Shown piece after piece: positions 45,548 to 55,803 of a stretch of DNA of 64,000 nucleotides. Both the position numbers and the translations under genes were made by a program. Where the stretch lies: NCBI GenBank assembly GCA_902579115.1, contig CACHFP010000001.1, positions 62,001 through 126,000 on the forward strand. The letters are read 5' to 3'. The stretch comes from an uncultured Pelagibacteraceae bacterium (GTDB taxonomy: Bacteria; Pseudomonadota; Alphaproteobacteria; Pelagibacterales; Pelagibacteraceae). Positions within the stretch are counted from its first letter, which is position 1; the number at the start of each line of letters is the position of its first letter. The notes below the pieces were generated by a model. That model was not told the DNA's origin. It did not search any database and saw nothing but the letters and a program-made list of their open reading frames with translations.

Positions 45548-46113
45548 TTTATTTCTGGTATTTTAAAGGTATCTTTTTTAAAAACGTCATTTTTAGCAAT
45601 AATGTTTAGGGAGAAATTTATATTATTGTTGTATTGATCTTTAATCTCCCATCCTTTCAAATCCAGATTTTTTTTGTCAAAAAAAATTGTAATTTCGTTA
45701 TCACCAAAATAAACTAGCTGAATTATTTGATCAGTTAACTCTAATTCCCCTGATTGTACTATTTCTAAAAGTTTATCCTTATATAAAATATTTAAGAATG
45801 GAGATTTTAAAATAGGATAATGGTAAGTTTTGTTATATCTTTTCTGGGTTATTGCTAATCTCTTATCATTTATAACTAATTCTTTTTCCTTGTCGTCAAA
45901 GTAATTGCATTTTAATTTTCCAGGAAATTCTAAAAGACAACTACCTTTTTCTGCTTTTTCATTAATTAATTGATCAAATGTAAACTCTAAAGAGTTTAAG
46001 CTTTTTAATTGAGCAATTATTTGATCTTTTTCATTAGCTAATAAACTCGTTGTTATTAATAAAAAAAACGAGAGTAAAAATATTTTTTTAAAGAACTTCA
46101 CGTTTACCAACAT
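45544..46113 (-). CDS. lolA: Outer-membrane lipoprotein carrier protein LolA-like
   Basis: A 189-aa periplasmic protein with a signal peptide (FFKKIFLLSFFLLITTSLLA). The mature part is LolA-like: FTFDQLINEKAEKGSCLLEFPGKLKCNYFDDKEKELVINDKRL resembles the family F-x-Q...G-x-x-x-x-x-P-x-x-x-x-x-Y pattern. LolA ferries lipoproteins to the outer membrane. It directly follows ftsK, the standard alphaproteobacterial order, and overlaps it by 26 bp. The start at 46113 gives the better signal peptide than 46131. Confidence 0.83.
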   Translation of the reverse strand: MLVNVKFFKKIFLLSFFLLITTSLLANEKDQIIAQLKSLNSLEFTFDQLINEKAEKGSCLLEFPGKLKCNYFDDKEKELVINDKRLAITQKRYNKTYHYPILKSPFLNILYKDKLLEIVQSGELELTDQIIQLVYFGDNEITIFFDKKNLDLKGWEIKDQYNNNINFSLNIIAKNDVFKKDTFKIPEIN

Positions 46114-48169
46114 GATTTGCTTTACTAACAATACCTTTTTCTTCCATCATATCAATAATTCTAGCAGCTCTATTGTATCCTATCTGTAATTTTCTCTGTA
46201 AGAAGCTTGTAGAGGCCTTACCTTCAGTTTTTATAATTTCCACAGCCTGATTGAATAATTCATCCTCATCACCTTCATTTCCAGGCATTAATGAGCTTTC
46301 GGTTGTTTCTTGAGAAGTAATTTCTTCCATATAATCTGGCTCTCCTTGTGCTCTTAACGAATTTGTAATTTTCTCAATTTCTTGTTCAGAAACGTAAGGG
46401 CCATGAATTCTAACTATTCTGTTTGCTGACGACATGAATAACATGTCTCCTTTTCCAAGTAATTGCTCAGCTCCTTGCTCCCCCAAAATAGTTCTACTGT
46501 CAATTTTAGAACTAACTTGAAAAGATATTCTTGTTGGGAAATTCGCTTTTATTGTACCTGTTATTACATCAACACTAGGTCTTTGCGTAGCCATAATGAT
46601 ATGAATACCTGCAGCTCTTGCCATTTGGGATAATTTTTGAATGTAATTTTCAATTTCTTTTCCAGCTACAAGCATTAAGTCTGACATCTCGTCAACTACT
46701 ACAACGATGTAAGGCATCTTAAGTTTGTGCTTAGCATTATAACCATCAATGTTTCTTACTCCTACCTTGCTCATCAATTTATATCTGCTGTTCATTTCTT
46801 TAACTGTCCACGATAAAGCTGATGTAGCTTTTTTAGCGTCAGTAATAACTGGAGTTAATAAATGAGGAATTCCCTCATAAGTAGATAGCTCTAACATTTT
46901 TGGATCAATTAAGATAAATTTACAAAGATCTGGACTTAGTTTGTAAAGTAGAGAAACAATTATAGTGTTAATACAAACAGACTTTCCTGAACCTGTGGTA
47001 CCTGCAATTAAAAGATGAGGCATTGATGTTAAATCACCAATAATTGGCATTCCCGAAATACTTTTACCTAATGCTATCGGGAGTCTTACATCTTTTTTTA
47101 AAAATTTATCATAAGAAATAATTTCTCTTAGTGATACGCTCTCTCTTTCCTCGTTTGGAATTTCAATCCCAACCGTATTTTTTCCTGGAATGACCGAAAC
47201 TCTTGTAGAAGTTGAACTAGTATTTCTTGCTAAATCTTCAGATAAATTAATAATTTTTGATACTTTCACGCCGGGGGCTGGCTCGAATTCATAAAGGCTT
47301 ACTACAGGTCCATTATTAATTGTTTTAATTTTTCCGTCTATACCAAAGTCTAATAATATTTTTTCCATAAACTCAGCGTCAGGACGATTTTTATTTCCAT
47401 CGGAACTAAGTTTAGATAAATTTTTTTCTAAATAATTAATATCTGGTAATTTATATTTAGTGTTCGTACTAACTTTCTCTGTTTTAGAAATTGTGTCAGT
47501 ATCAAATGAAAAAGATTGTTGTGGTTTTTCTAATGTCTGTGGCTGGTCTTCAATATTAATTTTACTAAAATCTGGATCAATACTTACAACAGGCTTTCTT
47601 CTAAAAAGTGAAATAATTATTGAGAATACTTTTTTATAATTTATATCGGCTGAAAACGAAAAAAATATTATAGTCAATAAAAGTAGTACATAAATTGAAT
47701 ATGTATTATCAATCCATGGAGCCCAAGTATTGATAAAGTTATAGGTAACTTTTCCAACAAAACCCGAATTGCCATTGTCGATTAGCCAAAAAGAATTATT
47801 GAACGTTAAATAGATAAAAACTGTGCCTACAATCAAATAGGCTATAACTAAAAATAGTTTTAAAATTATTCTTCTTAATTCTTTCTTTATTATTAAATCT
47901 AATCCCAAAAATAAAAAATTAATTAATAAAAAAAAAGACGCCAAACCAAAACTTTGAAAAAAAAAACCCGCGACGCTACTTCCATAAATCCCAAAAAAAT
48001 TTTCGATCTCGAAGCTCCTGTCTCCATAAATGAATGAAGGATCTTCAGGAGAATATGTTGTAAAGGCGATTGCGAGTGCGACACTTGATAAAATTAAGAT
48101 CAAACCTAGCAATTCAAAGGTTCGCTTTTTCAAAAAATTTGTTACACTATCTAAAAAGTTTGTATTCAT
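46088..48169 (-). CDS. ftsK: DNA translocase FtsK
   Basis: A 693-aa septal DNA pump that resolves and segregates chromosome termini. The N-terminal part has four transmembrane segments. After a short linker the RecA-like motor has Walker A IAGTTGSGKSVCIN and Walker B IVVVVDEMSDLML. The C-terminal gamma winged helix (QIGYNRAARIIDMMEEKGIVS) would read KOPS sequences. It is much shorter than E. coli FtsK (1329 aa), because the proline/glutamine linker is nearly absent. Its 3' end overlaps lolA. Confidence 0.96.
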   Translation of the reverse strand: MNTNFLDSVTNFLKKRTFELLGLILILSSVALAIAFTTYSPEDPSFIYGDRSFEIENFFGIYGSSVAGFFFQSFGLASFFLLINFLFLGLDLIIKKELRRIILKLFLVIAYLIVGTVFIYLTFNNSFWLIDNGNSGFVGKVTYNFINTWAPWIDNTYSIYVLLLLTIIFFSFSADINYKKVFSIIISLFRRKPVVSIDPDFSKINIEDQPQTLEKPQQSFSFDTDTISKTEKVSTNTKYKLPDINYLEKNLSKLSSDGNKNRPDAEFMEKILLDFGIDGKIKTINNGPVVSLYEFEPAPGVKVSKIINLSEDLARNTSSTSTRVSVIPGKNTVGIEIPNEERESVSLREIISYDKFLKKDVRLPIALGKSISGMPIIGDLTSMPHLLIAGTTGSGKSVCINTIIVSLLYKLSPDLCKFILIDPKMLELSTYEGIPHLLTPVITDAKKATSALSWTVKEMNSRYKLMSKVGVRNIDGYNAKHKLKMPYIVVVVDEMSDLMLVAGKEIENYIQKLSQMARAAGIHIIMATQRPSVDVITGTIKANFPTRISFQVSSKIDSRTILGEQGAEQLLGKGDMLFMSSANRIVRIHGPYVSEQEIEKITNSLRAQGEPDYMEEITSQETTESSLMPGNEGDEDELFNQAVEIIKTEGKASTSFLQRKLQIGYNRAARIIDMMEEKGIVSKANHVGKREVL

Positions 48170-48223
48170 TGCGAATCGATTACGTACTTTTTACCATTTT
48201 ATGAAAGTGTTAAAAATTGTTAT

Positions 48224-49333
48224 ATGACAAAACAGAGAATATGCATTGTTGGAGACGGTCTTTCAGGCTTAATGACAGCTGTAGTTTTGGCTAAAGTACC
48301 AGGCCTAGAGGTGAATTTAATAGCTAAAAAAGGCACAAAAATTAAAGATAATAGGACTACTGCTATTTCGGATACAAACCTCAAGTTTATTAATCAAAAT
48401 ATTACCAGCCTAGAGCAAAAGTTGTTCTGGCCCTCAAAAAAAATTGAACTTTTTTACGAAACTTCTAAGGAAAAAATAAATTTTTTAAATCTCAACGAAG
48501 CCAACTCCAATCTTATGTATGTTTTCGAAAATGATAAAGTTAAAAGCGCATTGATGAAAGAAGTTTCAAAAAATAAAATTAAATTAATTAGAAAAGATGT
48601 AAAAAACTTAGAGGAATTTAAAAATTATGATTTAGCTATTCTTTGTATGGGTGGGCAATCTAAAATTTACAATGAAATAACAAAAATAAGATCTATTAAA
48701 AAAGATTATAAAGAAGTAGCCATCACAGGTTATGTAAAACATAGTTTTAAGACTCTCAATGCAAGTCAATTCTTTTTAAAAGAAGGCCCACTAGCTATAC
48801 TTCCTTTTTCAAAAAATTATTTCTCTTTCGTTTGGAGTGTAAAAAAATATTTTTTCGAAGATAATTCAAAAAAAATTCCAACTTTAGTTAAAAACAAAAT
48901 ATTAGAAATATTGAAGAATAAACAAGATATCACTATTAGTAATATTCAGTCCTATCCTATTTCTCTTAGTTTAAGGAGACAATATCATCAAAAAAATATA
49001 TTAATTCTTGGCGAGGGTTTGCACACTATTCATCCTGTAGCTGGCCAAGGTTTTAATTTAGTCTTAAGGGATATAAAAAAACTAAAAGAAATTATTAAAT
49101 ATTACGTGGGTTTAGGTATTTCTATTAAAAATAGCTATGCGTTAAACGATTTTTACAATAGTAGAAAACCTGAAAATACTATCATGAGTTTAGGTGTTGA
49201 TGCTACTCATAGCTTCTTTAAACATAATAAATATTTAGATCCATTCAAAGAAATAATTGTAAAAAATATTAAGAATAACGAAACATTAAAAAAAGTCAGT
49301 AAAATAATCTCTAATCGAGGTTTATCATTTTAA
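48224..49333 (+). CDS. FAD-dependent ubiquinone biosynthesis hydroxylase (UbiH/COQ6 family)
   Basis: A 369-aa flavin monooxygenase. The N-terminal Rossmann motif IVGDGLSGLMTA (8-19) and the C-terminal HTIHPVAGQGFNLVLRDI are family signatures. The usual GDAAH before the latter reads GEGLH, with Asp replaced by Glu and two Ala lost, which is unusual at the FAD-ribityl site. Relatives hydroxylate the ubiquinone ring. It is divergent from ftsK and 4 bp before mnmE. Which ring carbon it acts on is not determinable. Confidence 0.85.
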   Translation: MTKQRICIVGDGLSGLMTAVVLAKVPGLEVNLIAKKGTKIKDNRTTAISDTNLKFINQNITSLEQKLFWPSKKIELFYETSKEKINFLNLNEANSNLMYVFENDKVKSALMKEVSKNKIKLIRKDVKNLEEFKNYDLAILCMGGQSKIYNEITKIRSIKKDYKEVAITGYVKHSFKTLNASQFFLKEGPLAILPFSKNYFSFVWSVKKYFFEDNSKKIPTLVKNKILEILKNKQDITISNIQSYPISLSLRRQYHQKNILILGEGLHTIHPVAGQGFNLVLRDIKKLKEIIKYYVGLGISIKNSYALNDFYNSRKPENTIMSLGVDATHSFFKHNKYLDPFKEIIVKNIKNNETLKKVSKIISNRGLSF

Positions 49334-49337
49334 TTCA

Positions 49338-50666
49338 ATGAACATTTATGCGTTATCTTCAGGTAGAGGACCCTCTGGAATAGCTATCGTTAGAATATCA
49401 GGCAGTGAAACACTCAAGATTTGTCAAAATTTGATTAAGTCTAAAGATATAAAGTCGAACGAAGTTAATTTTTGTAAGTTCTATAACCCTAACAATGGTA
49501 ATGTAATAGATCCGGAGGCTCTATTATTGTGGTTTCCTGGGCCAAATAGCTACACTGGAGATGATCTAGCAGAATTACAAATCCATGGAAGTAACGCAGT
49601 AATAAACGCTTTATTAAGAGTACTTTCCGAGCAAAAAAACTGCAGATTAGCTGAACCAGGTGAGTTCACTAAAATTGCATTTCAAAATGATAAAATCGAT
49701 TTGTTAAAAGCAGAAAGTATAGGAGATCTAATCCATTCAGAGACGGAACTACAAAGACAACAAGCAGTTAAATTAGTTCAGGGTAATGCATCAAATTATT
49801 ATAATGATCTGAGGGAAAAAATAATAAAATCTCTTGCTTTTATAGAAGCAAAAATTGATTTTGCAGAGGAAGATCTTCCAGAAAAAGTACTAAAAGATGC
49901 ACACAAATCAATTAAAGAAATCCATTCAGAAATTACAAAAATAATTGAAGATAATAAAGTTGGAGAAAAAATTAGAGATGGTTTTAGGGTTTCAATTACA
50001 GGAGAAGTTAATGCAGGTAAATCATCATTACTAAATTTACTTTCAAAAAGAGAAGTAGCAATTGTGTCAGATGAGGCTGGTACGACTAGAGATGTTATAG
50101 AAACTTATTTAAATTTGGATGGATATCCTGTAATTCTGGCTGATACTGCTGGTATAAGAGAAGCTAAAAGTGAAATTGAAAAAAAAGGTATTTCTTTAGC
50201 GTTAGGAAAATCAAAAGAAGCAGATTTAAATATAATAGTCATTGATAATTCGTCAAAAAAAATTAACAAAAAAATACAGAATATGATTAATAAAGATACT
50301 ATAATTTTTTTAAATAAATCAGATGTTTCAGATAAACAAAATCATAATTTTAATGTTGATACAGTTTTAGCTTCAGTAAAAAATAATAAAAATATCGACA
50401 AATTAATAGATTTGATTAAAGCTAAGTTGAGCAAAAAATTTACATCCAATAATAGCGCTTTAATTACTAGAGAAAGGCACAGAGTTAAGCTAAATGATTG
50501 TTTAAAAGAAATTGATAAGTTTCTTAAAAAGGATCAAAACAAAGAACTCGAATTAGCAGCAGAGGACCTTAGAATGGCCACACGACATCTTGGTAGCATC
50601 GTCGGTAAGGTAGATGTGGAAGAAATACTTGGATCTATATTCAAAGACTTCTGTATCGGTAAATAA
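49338..50666 (+). CDS. mnmE: tRNA modification GTPase MnmE
   Basis: A 442-aa GTPase that with MnmG makes the 5-(carboxymethyl)aminomethyl group on U34 of tRNAs. The tetrahydrofolate-binding N domain begins IYALSSGRGPSGIAIVRISG. The G domain has P-loop GEVNAGKSS and DTAGI, and the NKSD box is present. The invariant C-terminal CIGK closes the protein. mnmG lies 42 bp downstream, the ancestral origin-side gene order. Confidence 0.96.
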   Translation: MNIYALSSGRGPSGIAIVRISGSETLKICQNLIKSKDIKSNEVNFCKFYNPNNGNVIDPEALLLWFPGPNSYTGDDLAELQIHGSNAVINALLRVLSEQKNCRLAEPGEFTKIAFQNDKIDLLKAESIGDLIHSETELQRQQAVKLVQGNASNYYNDLREKIIKSLAFIEAKIDFAEEDLPEKVLKDAHKSIKEIHSEITKIIEDNKVGEKIRDGFRVSITGEVNAGKSSLLNLLSKREVAIVSDEAGTTRDVIETYLNLDGYPVILADTAGIREAKSEIEKKGISLALGKSKEADLNIIVIDNSSKKINKKIQNMINKDTIIFLNKSDVSDKQNHNFNVDTVLASVKNNKNIDKLIDLIKAKLSKKFTSNNSALITRERHRVKLNDCLKEIDKFLKKDQNKELELAAEDLRMATRHLGSIVGKVDVEEILGSIFKDFCIGK

Positions 50667-50708
50667 AATACTTCTTGTATTATTAATCTAGAGGTTTACA
50701 TTCACAGA

Positions 50709-52577
50709 ATGACAAAACAAAGCTATGATGTAGTAGTTATAGGTGGAGGACACGCCGGATGTGAAGCAGCAGCAGCTTCTGCTAGAATGGGCGTAAATAC
50801 TGCTCTTTTTACTCATAAAATCGAGACTATTGGTGAAATGTCTTGCAATCCCGCTATAGGAGGGCTTGGAAAAGGGCATCTAGTGAGAGAAATCGATGCT
50901 TTAGATGGTGTAATGGGTGTAGTAGCTGATAAATCAGGTATTCAATTTAGATTATTAAATAGAAGTCGTGGCCCAGCAGTGCAAGGACCAAGGACTCAAT
51001 CAGACAGAGCTTTTTATAAAGAGCATATGCAAAAGATTTTATTAAATTATGAAAATTTAGAGGTAGTAGCAGATCCTGTTGTCAAATTTTTATTTGAGGA
51101 AGATAAAATTATAGGTTTTGTATGTCAAAGTGGAAAAGAGATAAGAACTAAAGAGCTAATCTTAACTACTGGTACATTTCTTAATGGTCTAATACATATA
51201 GGTGAAACACAAATACCAGCTGGCAGGTATGATGAGAAACCATCAACTGGTTTAAGTGAACAATTAGCAAAATTTAAAATGCAAATTGGAAGATTAAAAA
51301 CCGGAACTCCTCCTAGATTAGATGGAGATACAATTAATTATGATGATTTAGAAATGCAGCCAGCAGATGATGATCATTACTATTTCTCTTTCTTAACATC
51401 CAAAATTGAAAACAAACAAATTAAATGTGGAATGACCTACACTAATAATGAAGTCCATAAGATCATCAGTAATAATATTTCTCGTAGCGCAATGTATTCG
51501 GGAAATATTAAAGGGGTTGGACCACGATATTGTCCTTCTATTGAAGATAAAGTTGTAAAATTTAAGGAAAAACAACAACATCAAATATTTCTTGAACCCG
51601 AGGGATTAAAGGACAATACTATTTACCCAAATGGTATATCTACTTCTCTTCCAGAGGAGATACAGGTCAAAATATTAGCTAAAATCAAGGGTTTGGAGCG
51701 AGTAAAGATGAAAAGGGCAGGTTATGCTATAGAGTACGATTATGTTGATCCAAGGGAGCTTAACGCTACGTTAGAAACTAAAAAAATTAAGTCACTATTT
51801 TTAGCAGGACAAATTAACGGTACTACTGGTTATGAGGAAGCTGCTGCACAAGGTTTGATAGCAGGAATTAATGCTGCTTTAAAAATTAAAAATAAATCAG
51901 AATTTATTTTAGACAGATCAACTTCTTACATTGGTGTGATGATTGATGATTTAATAACCAAAGGTGTTACTGAACCATATCGTATGTTTACTTCCAGAGC
52001 CGAATATAGATTATCATTAAGAGCTGATAACGCAGATCAGAGATTAACAGATCTGGGCATAAATTTGGGTGTAGTAGGTTCTGAAAGAGAAAAATTATTT
52101 TCGGAGAAGAAAAAAAATATTTCTTCACTTAATAATTTTTTAGAATCGAAATTTCTGACTCCAAATGAAGCAAAAAAATATAATATAAAAATTGCTATGG
52201 ATGGAGTCAAAAGATCATGCTTAGAGGTGATGGGTCAACGAAAAGTAAATATGGCAAAAATAAGACAAATTTTTACTGACATACCCCTATTCCCTGTCTC
52301 AATAGAAAAGCAGGTTGTAACAGATGCTCATTATATGGGTTATCTGAAGAGACAGGAGCGAGATATTAAATCTTTTAAGAAAGATGAGTCAGTTATTATA
52401 CCTCAGAATATAAATTATGAAAATTTAAGTGGTTTGTCTAACGAGGTCAAGTCAAAGCTTATCTCTATAAGACCTAAAACGTTAGGGCAGGCAATTAGAA
52501 TAGACGGCATGACTCCTGCTGCTATAATAATCTTGTTATCTCACATCAAAAAGTTAAAATTCAAAGCTACTGCTTAA
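50709..52577 (+). CDS. mnmG: tRNA uridine-5-carboxymethylaminomethyl enzyme MnmG (GidA)
   Basis: A 622-aa FAD protein that partners MnmE in wobble U34 modification. FAD motif [19 protein letters not shown] (10-28), [23 protein letters not shown] and [12 protein letters not shown] are signatures. Length is normal. It overlaps rsmG by 1 bp, followed by parA and parB, a conserved origin-linked gene block. Confidence 0.97.
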   Translation: MTKQSYDVVVIGGGHAGCEAAAASARMGVNTALFTHKIETIGEMSCNPAIGGLGKGHLVREIDALDGVMGVVADKSGIQFRLLNRSRGPAVQGPRTQSDRAFYKEHMQKILLNYENLEVVADPVVKFLFEEDKIIGFVCQSGKEIRTKELILTTGTFLNGLIHIGETQIPAGRYDEKPSTGLSEQLAKFKMQIGRLKTGTPPRLDGDTINYDDLEMQPADDDHYYFSFLTSKIENKQIKCGMTYTNNEVHKIISNNISRSAMYSGNIKGVGPRYCPSIEDKVVKFKEKQQHQIFLEPEGLKDNTIYPNGISTSLPEEIQVKILAKIKGLERVKMKRAGYAIEYDYVDPRELNATLETKKIKSLFLAGQINGTTGYEEAAAQGLIAGINAALKIKNKSEFILDRSTSYIGVMIDDLITKGVTEPYRMFTSRAEYRLSLRADNADQRLTDLGINLGVVGSEREKLFSEKKKNISSLNNFLESKFLTPNEAKKYNIKIAMDGVKRSCLEVMGQRKVNMAKIRQIFTDIPLFPVSIEKQVVTDAHYMGYLKRQERDIKSFKKDESVIIPQNINYENLSGLSNEVKSKLISIRPKTLGQAIRIDGMTPAAIIILLSHIKKLKFKATA

Positions 52578-53191
52578 TGCAGGCCAATGAAGTTATAAGA
52601 ATTCTTCATAAACAGCTTAATTATAGTGAGAAAAATATATCAGACATTAAAATATTCATAAATGAATTAATAAAAGCTAATAGAAAGCATAATTTCATCT
52701 CAAAAAGCACGGAAAACGATATTTGGCACAGACATATTCTTGATTCAGCTCAATTGGTAAAATTTATCGATTTTTCAAAGGGCTCTTTGTCGGATTTAGG
52801 CTCTGGAGCTGGTTTTCCAGGTTTGATTTTAGCTTTATTTAACAAAAATAAGGGCTTTCACGTTAAATTATATGAAAAATCACCAGTTAAAAGGGCTTTT
52901 TTGAGGGGTTTAAGTGATAAATTATCATTAAAAGTGGAAATACGTGGTAATGTTTATGATGAATATATTGATACAGAGTACATAGTCTGTAGAGCTTTTA
53001 AAAAATTAGAGGCGGTAATACAAGTTTCACGTGAAATTGCTAAAAAGTCACATAAATTAATAATTTTAAAAGGTCAAAACGCACAGGAAGATTTAAAAAA
53101 AGCTTTCAATAAGGAAAAATACGATTATAAATTTGAAAATAGCATAACAAACAAAGACTCTAAAATAATTATAGTCAATTTTAAAAAATGA
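52577..53191 (+). CDS. rsmG: 16S rRNA (guanine-N7) methyltransferase RsmG (GidB)
   Basis: A 204-aa SAM-dependent methyltransferase acting on G527 of 16S rRNA. The SAM loop is LSDLGSGAGFPGL near 72-84, and HRHILDSAQLV comes before it. It overlaps mnmG by 1 bp and parA by 4 bp. Its coding sequence contains a near-perfect ParB-binding parS palindrome, listed separately. Confidence 0.95.
   Translation: MQANEVIRILHKQLNYSEKNISDIKIFINELIKANRKHNFISKSTENDIWHRHILDSAQLVKFIDFSKGSLSDLGSGAGFPGLILALFNKNKGFHVKLYEKSPVKRAFLRGLSDKLSLKVEIRGNVYDEYIDTEYIVCRAFKKLEAVIQVSREIAKKSHKLIILKGQNAQEDLKKAFNKEKYDYKFENSITNKDSKIIIVNFKK
53023..53038 (+). promoter_or_regulatory. parS centromere-like site inside rsmG
   Basis: The sequence holds the 12-bp perfect palindrome TTTCACGTGAAA (53025-53036) and matches 13 of 16 positions of the universal parS consensus TGTTTCACGTGAAACA. 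ParB nucleates on such sites near the origin. It is only about 150 bp upstream of parA and about 18 kb from the predicted oriC. Confidence 0.85.
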
Positions 53192-53973
53192 CGACAACAA
53201 TTTCAGTGATCAATCAAAAGGGCGGAGTAGGAAAAACTACAACTGTAATCAATTTAGCTGCTTCACTGTCCATTTTGGGTCAAGCAAATCTTGTTTTAGA
53301 TCTAGACCCTCAGGGAAACGCTACGACAGGATTTGGAAAAAGTAATAGTGATGAAAATAAAAATATTTACAATTTATTAATTAAAAAAATTAATCTTAAG
53401 CATGCGATACAAAAAACCAGTATTCAAAATTTAGATATCGTAGGATCACATGTAAATTTATCTGGATTAGAAGTTGAAACTGCAAACGATTCTAAAAGAG
53501 CATTTGTTTTAAAAGAAATATTATCATCGCAAAAATCGGGATTACTTAAAAAGTATGACAATATATTTATAGATTGTCCTCCTTCATTAAGCTTACTAAC
53601 TATTATGTCTTTAGTCGCCTCAGATGAGTTATTAGTTCCTTTACAAACAGAATTTTTTGCCTTGGAAGGTATTACGCAATTGGTAAAAACAATAGACAGA
53701 ATAAAAGAAAATCTTAATCCGTCACTTTCTATAAGAGGAATACTTTTAACAATGTTTGATAAAAGAAACAAACTTTCATCAGAAGTGGATAGGGAAGCAA
53801 GAAATTATTTTAAAGATAAAGTTTATAAAACTGTGATCCAAAGAAACGTAAGATTATCCGAAGCGCCATCACATGGATTACCTTGTGTTATATATGATAA
53901 AAGCTGTGTAGGAAGTAAGTCATATTTCAAATTAGCTGAAGAGTTTAAAAATAAAATAGAGAGTGTTGCATGA
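53188..53973 (+). CDS. parA: Chromosome partitioning ATPase ParA
   Basis: A 261-aa deviant Walker-A ATPase moving the ParB-parS complex. The deviant Walker A motif is NQKGGVGKTTT (8-18), and Walker B is NIFIDCPPS. It lacks the N-terminal helix-turn-helix of plasmid ParA, as usual for chromosomal ParA. It overlaps both rsmG and parB by 4 bp (ATGA). Confidence 0.96.
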   Translation: MTTTISVINQKGGVGKTTTVINLAASLSILGQANLVLDLDPQGNATTGFGKSNSDENKNIYNLLIKKINLKHAIQKTSIQNLDIVGSHVNLSGLEVETANDSKRAFVLKEILSSQKSGLLKKYDNIFIDCPPSLSLLTIMSLVASDELLVPLQTEFFALEGITQLVKTIDRIKENLNPSLSIRGILLTMFDKRNKLSSEVDREARNYFKDKVYKTVIQRNVRLSEAPSHGLPCVIYDKSCVGSKSYFKLAEEFKNKIESVA

Positions 53974-54824
53974 GTGGAAAAAAAAAGGGTTTAGGTCGAG
54001 GTTTGTCCGCACTTTTCGGTGATGAAAAACCTCAAACTAAATCTCAAGATACTAAAAGATCTAACACTGTTTTAATTAGTGATTTAAGCCGAAATCCTTA
54101 TCAACCAAGACAGCATTTCAGCGAGGAAAAACTTGAAGAATTAGCTAAATCTATTAAGAAAAATGGCATTATTCAGCCTATTGCTGTACGACCGAATAAA
54201 ATTGAAAATGGCAAATACGAGATCGTAGCTGGGGAAAGAAGATGGATGGCTGCTCAAAGAGCTGGTCTTCACGAGATTCCAGTTACAATTTTAGATTTAA
54301 GCGATGTTGAGTCTTTGGAAGTGGCAATTGTTGAGAATATACAAAGAGATGATCTAAATCCAATAGAAGAAGCTCGTGGTTATAAAAGATTAAACGAAGA
54401 ATTTAAATATGACCATGAAAGTATCTCAAAATTAATGTCAAAAAGCAGGAGTCACATTAGTAATACATTGAGGTTATTAACTCTTCCAAAAGATGTAGTC
54501 GCGATGTTAGAAGAGGGAACTTTATCCTCGGGTCAAGCAAGACCCTTGATTGGTTTGTCCAACGCTTCTTCGATTGCAGAAGAAATTGTTTCAAAAAATT
54601 ATAGTGCTAGAAAAGTTGAATATCTTACAAGAAATAAAAAGAACACGGATAAATCTTTCAAAAAAATTGATACTGATATTTTAAAAGCCCAAGAAAAAAT
54701 TGAAAAGAATTTAGGACTTAAAGTTATAGTAACTAATAAAAAAAATAATTCTGGTAAGATAACTATACAATATAAAGACTTAGATCAATTTCAGCTAATA
54801 TCAAATTTGCTTACTAAGAATTAG
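53970..54824 (+). CDS. parB: Chromosome partitioning protein ParB (Spo0J)
   Basis: A 284-aa CTP-dependent parS-binding clamp. It begins KKGLGRGLSALFG, the ParA-interacting N-terminal motif. It has NPYQPRQHFSEEKLEELA, GERRWMAAQRAGLHEIP (CTP-binding GERR), VENIQRDDLNPIEEA and an HTH (YDHESISKLMSKSRSHISNTLRLL). It overlaps parA by 4 bp and the convergent holA end by 11 bp. Confidence 0.96.
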   Translation: MSGKKKGLGRGLSALFGDEKPQTKSQDTKRSNTVLISDLSRNPYQPRQHFSEEKLEELAKSIKKNGIIQPIAVRPNKIENGKYEIVAGERRWMAAQRAGLHEIPVTILDLSDVESLEVAIVENIQRDDLNPIEEARGYKRLNEEFKYDHESISKLMSKSRSHISNTLRLLTLPKDVVAMLEEGTLSSGQARPLIGLSNASSIAEEIVSKNYSARKVEYLTRNKKNTDKSFKKIDTDILKAQEKIEKNLGLKVIVTNKKNNSGKITIQYKDLDQFQLISNLLTKN

Positions 54825-55803
54825 CTGTAGAACATATATCCAATAGAAGTTTTTTTAAAAGTAAATTTTTATTTATTAAGGAATTTGATTTTATTTGAAT
54901 TTCTATTTCATAAGTATTATTTAAAACTTTTCTTATTTTTTCTAAACTCCATTTTTCTAATTGTTTCAGGTAAATTGGCTTGTCTTTCCAAAATATGGGT
55001 GGTTTAATATTTGAGATAGCTTGTTCTAAACCTCCCGATTTTGCTTGTTTCTTTATCTGATAAAGTTTTGTTAACCTTTGATTAATCAAACTTAAATAAT
55101 ATATATCTTTGTCAGGTTCGATAATTGTATCTGAAAGATATTCGTTGGTTTTTTTTCTATTTCCAATTATAGCCTCGTCTTTCAACAAATTAAAATCATC
55201 ATTCGTTCTTGCATCCAGTAGAGCCTCAAGGTCCTCTTTAATTATTTTTTTATTTTCAAAACAAATAATTATTTTTTCCAATTCATTGTTAAGTTTTGTT
55301 CTATCGAGATTACTATTATCGCAGATTAAGTTTATAATGTAAGGACTTACTCCTTCAAAATCTTTTAATTTGTTTTGAATTATTTTTTTAATAGAAATTT
55401 CATTGTCAGCATAACATGGCACACATGCTAAGTTTTGCTGTTTTTCAAACAAATTCCTTAATTTTGATTTTTTATCAAGAATATCAGCGAAGAGGTAAAT
55501 TTGATTGTCTCCCACATGCCTAATATTCTGTTCTAGTATGTTAAAAATTTTATCATTAACATTTTCTAGAAAAAAAATTTTCTTTTTTTGAAAAAGAGAA
55601 ATATTTTTTATTTCTCTGATAAGAAAACTTTCATCTTTTATTATTTCCTCCTGATAAAAGTCAAATGTCTCATTTTCAAGACTTCTATTTTTGATTTTTT
55701 TTTTAAACTCGTGTTTTAGACCAAAATTCTCACCGTAAAACAAAACAACCTTTTCGGTAAGACTTTCTAAGTTTTGCTCAATTAAATAACTTTTATATAT
55801 CAT
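54814..55803 (-). CDS. holA: DNA polymerase III delta subunit HolA
   Basis: A 329-aa clamp-loader subunit that opens the beta clamp. Domain I starts with LTEKVVLFYGENFGLKHEFKKKI. The C-terminal helical collar includes LLDARTNDDFNLLKDEAIIGNRKKTNEYL. Sequence is divergent, but length and the place after lptE, next to parB, match other alphaproteobacteria. It overlaps lptE by 11 bp and convergent parB by 11 bp. Confidence 0.88.
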   Translation of the reverse strand: MIYKSYLIEQNLESLTEKVVLFYGENFGLKHEFKKKIKNRSLENETFDFYQEEIIKDESFLIREIKNISLFQKKKIFFLENVNDKIFNILEQNIRHVGDNQIYLFADILDKKSKLRNLFEKQQNLACVPCYADNEISIKKIIQNKLKDFEGVSPYIINLICDNSNLDRTKLNNELEKIIICFENKKIIKEDLEALLDARTNDDFNLLKDEAIIGNRKKTNEYLSDTIIEPDKDIYYLSLINQRLTKLYQIKKQAKSGGLEQAISNIKPPIFWKDKPIYLKQLEKWSLEKIRKVLNNTYEIEIQIKSNSLINKNLLLKKLLLDICSTANS

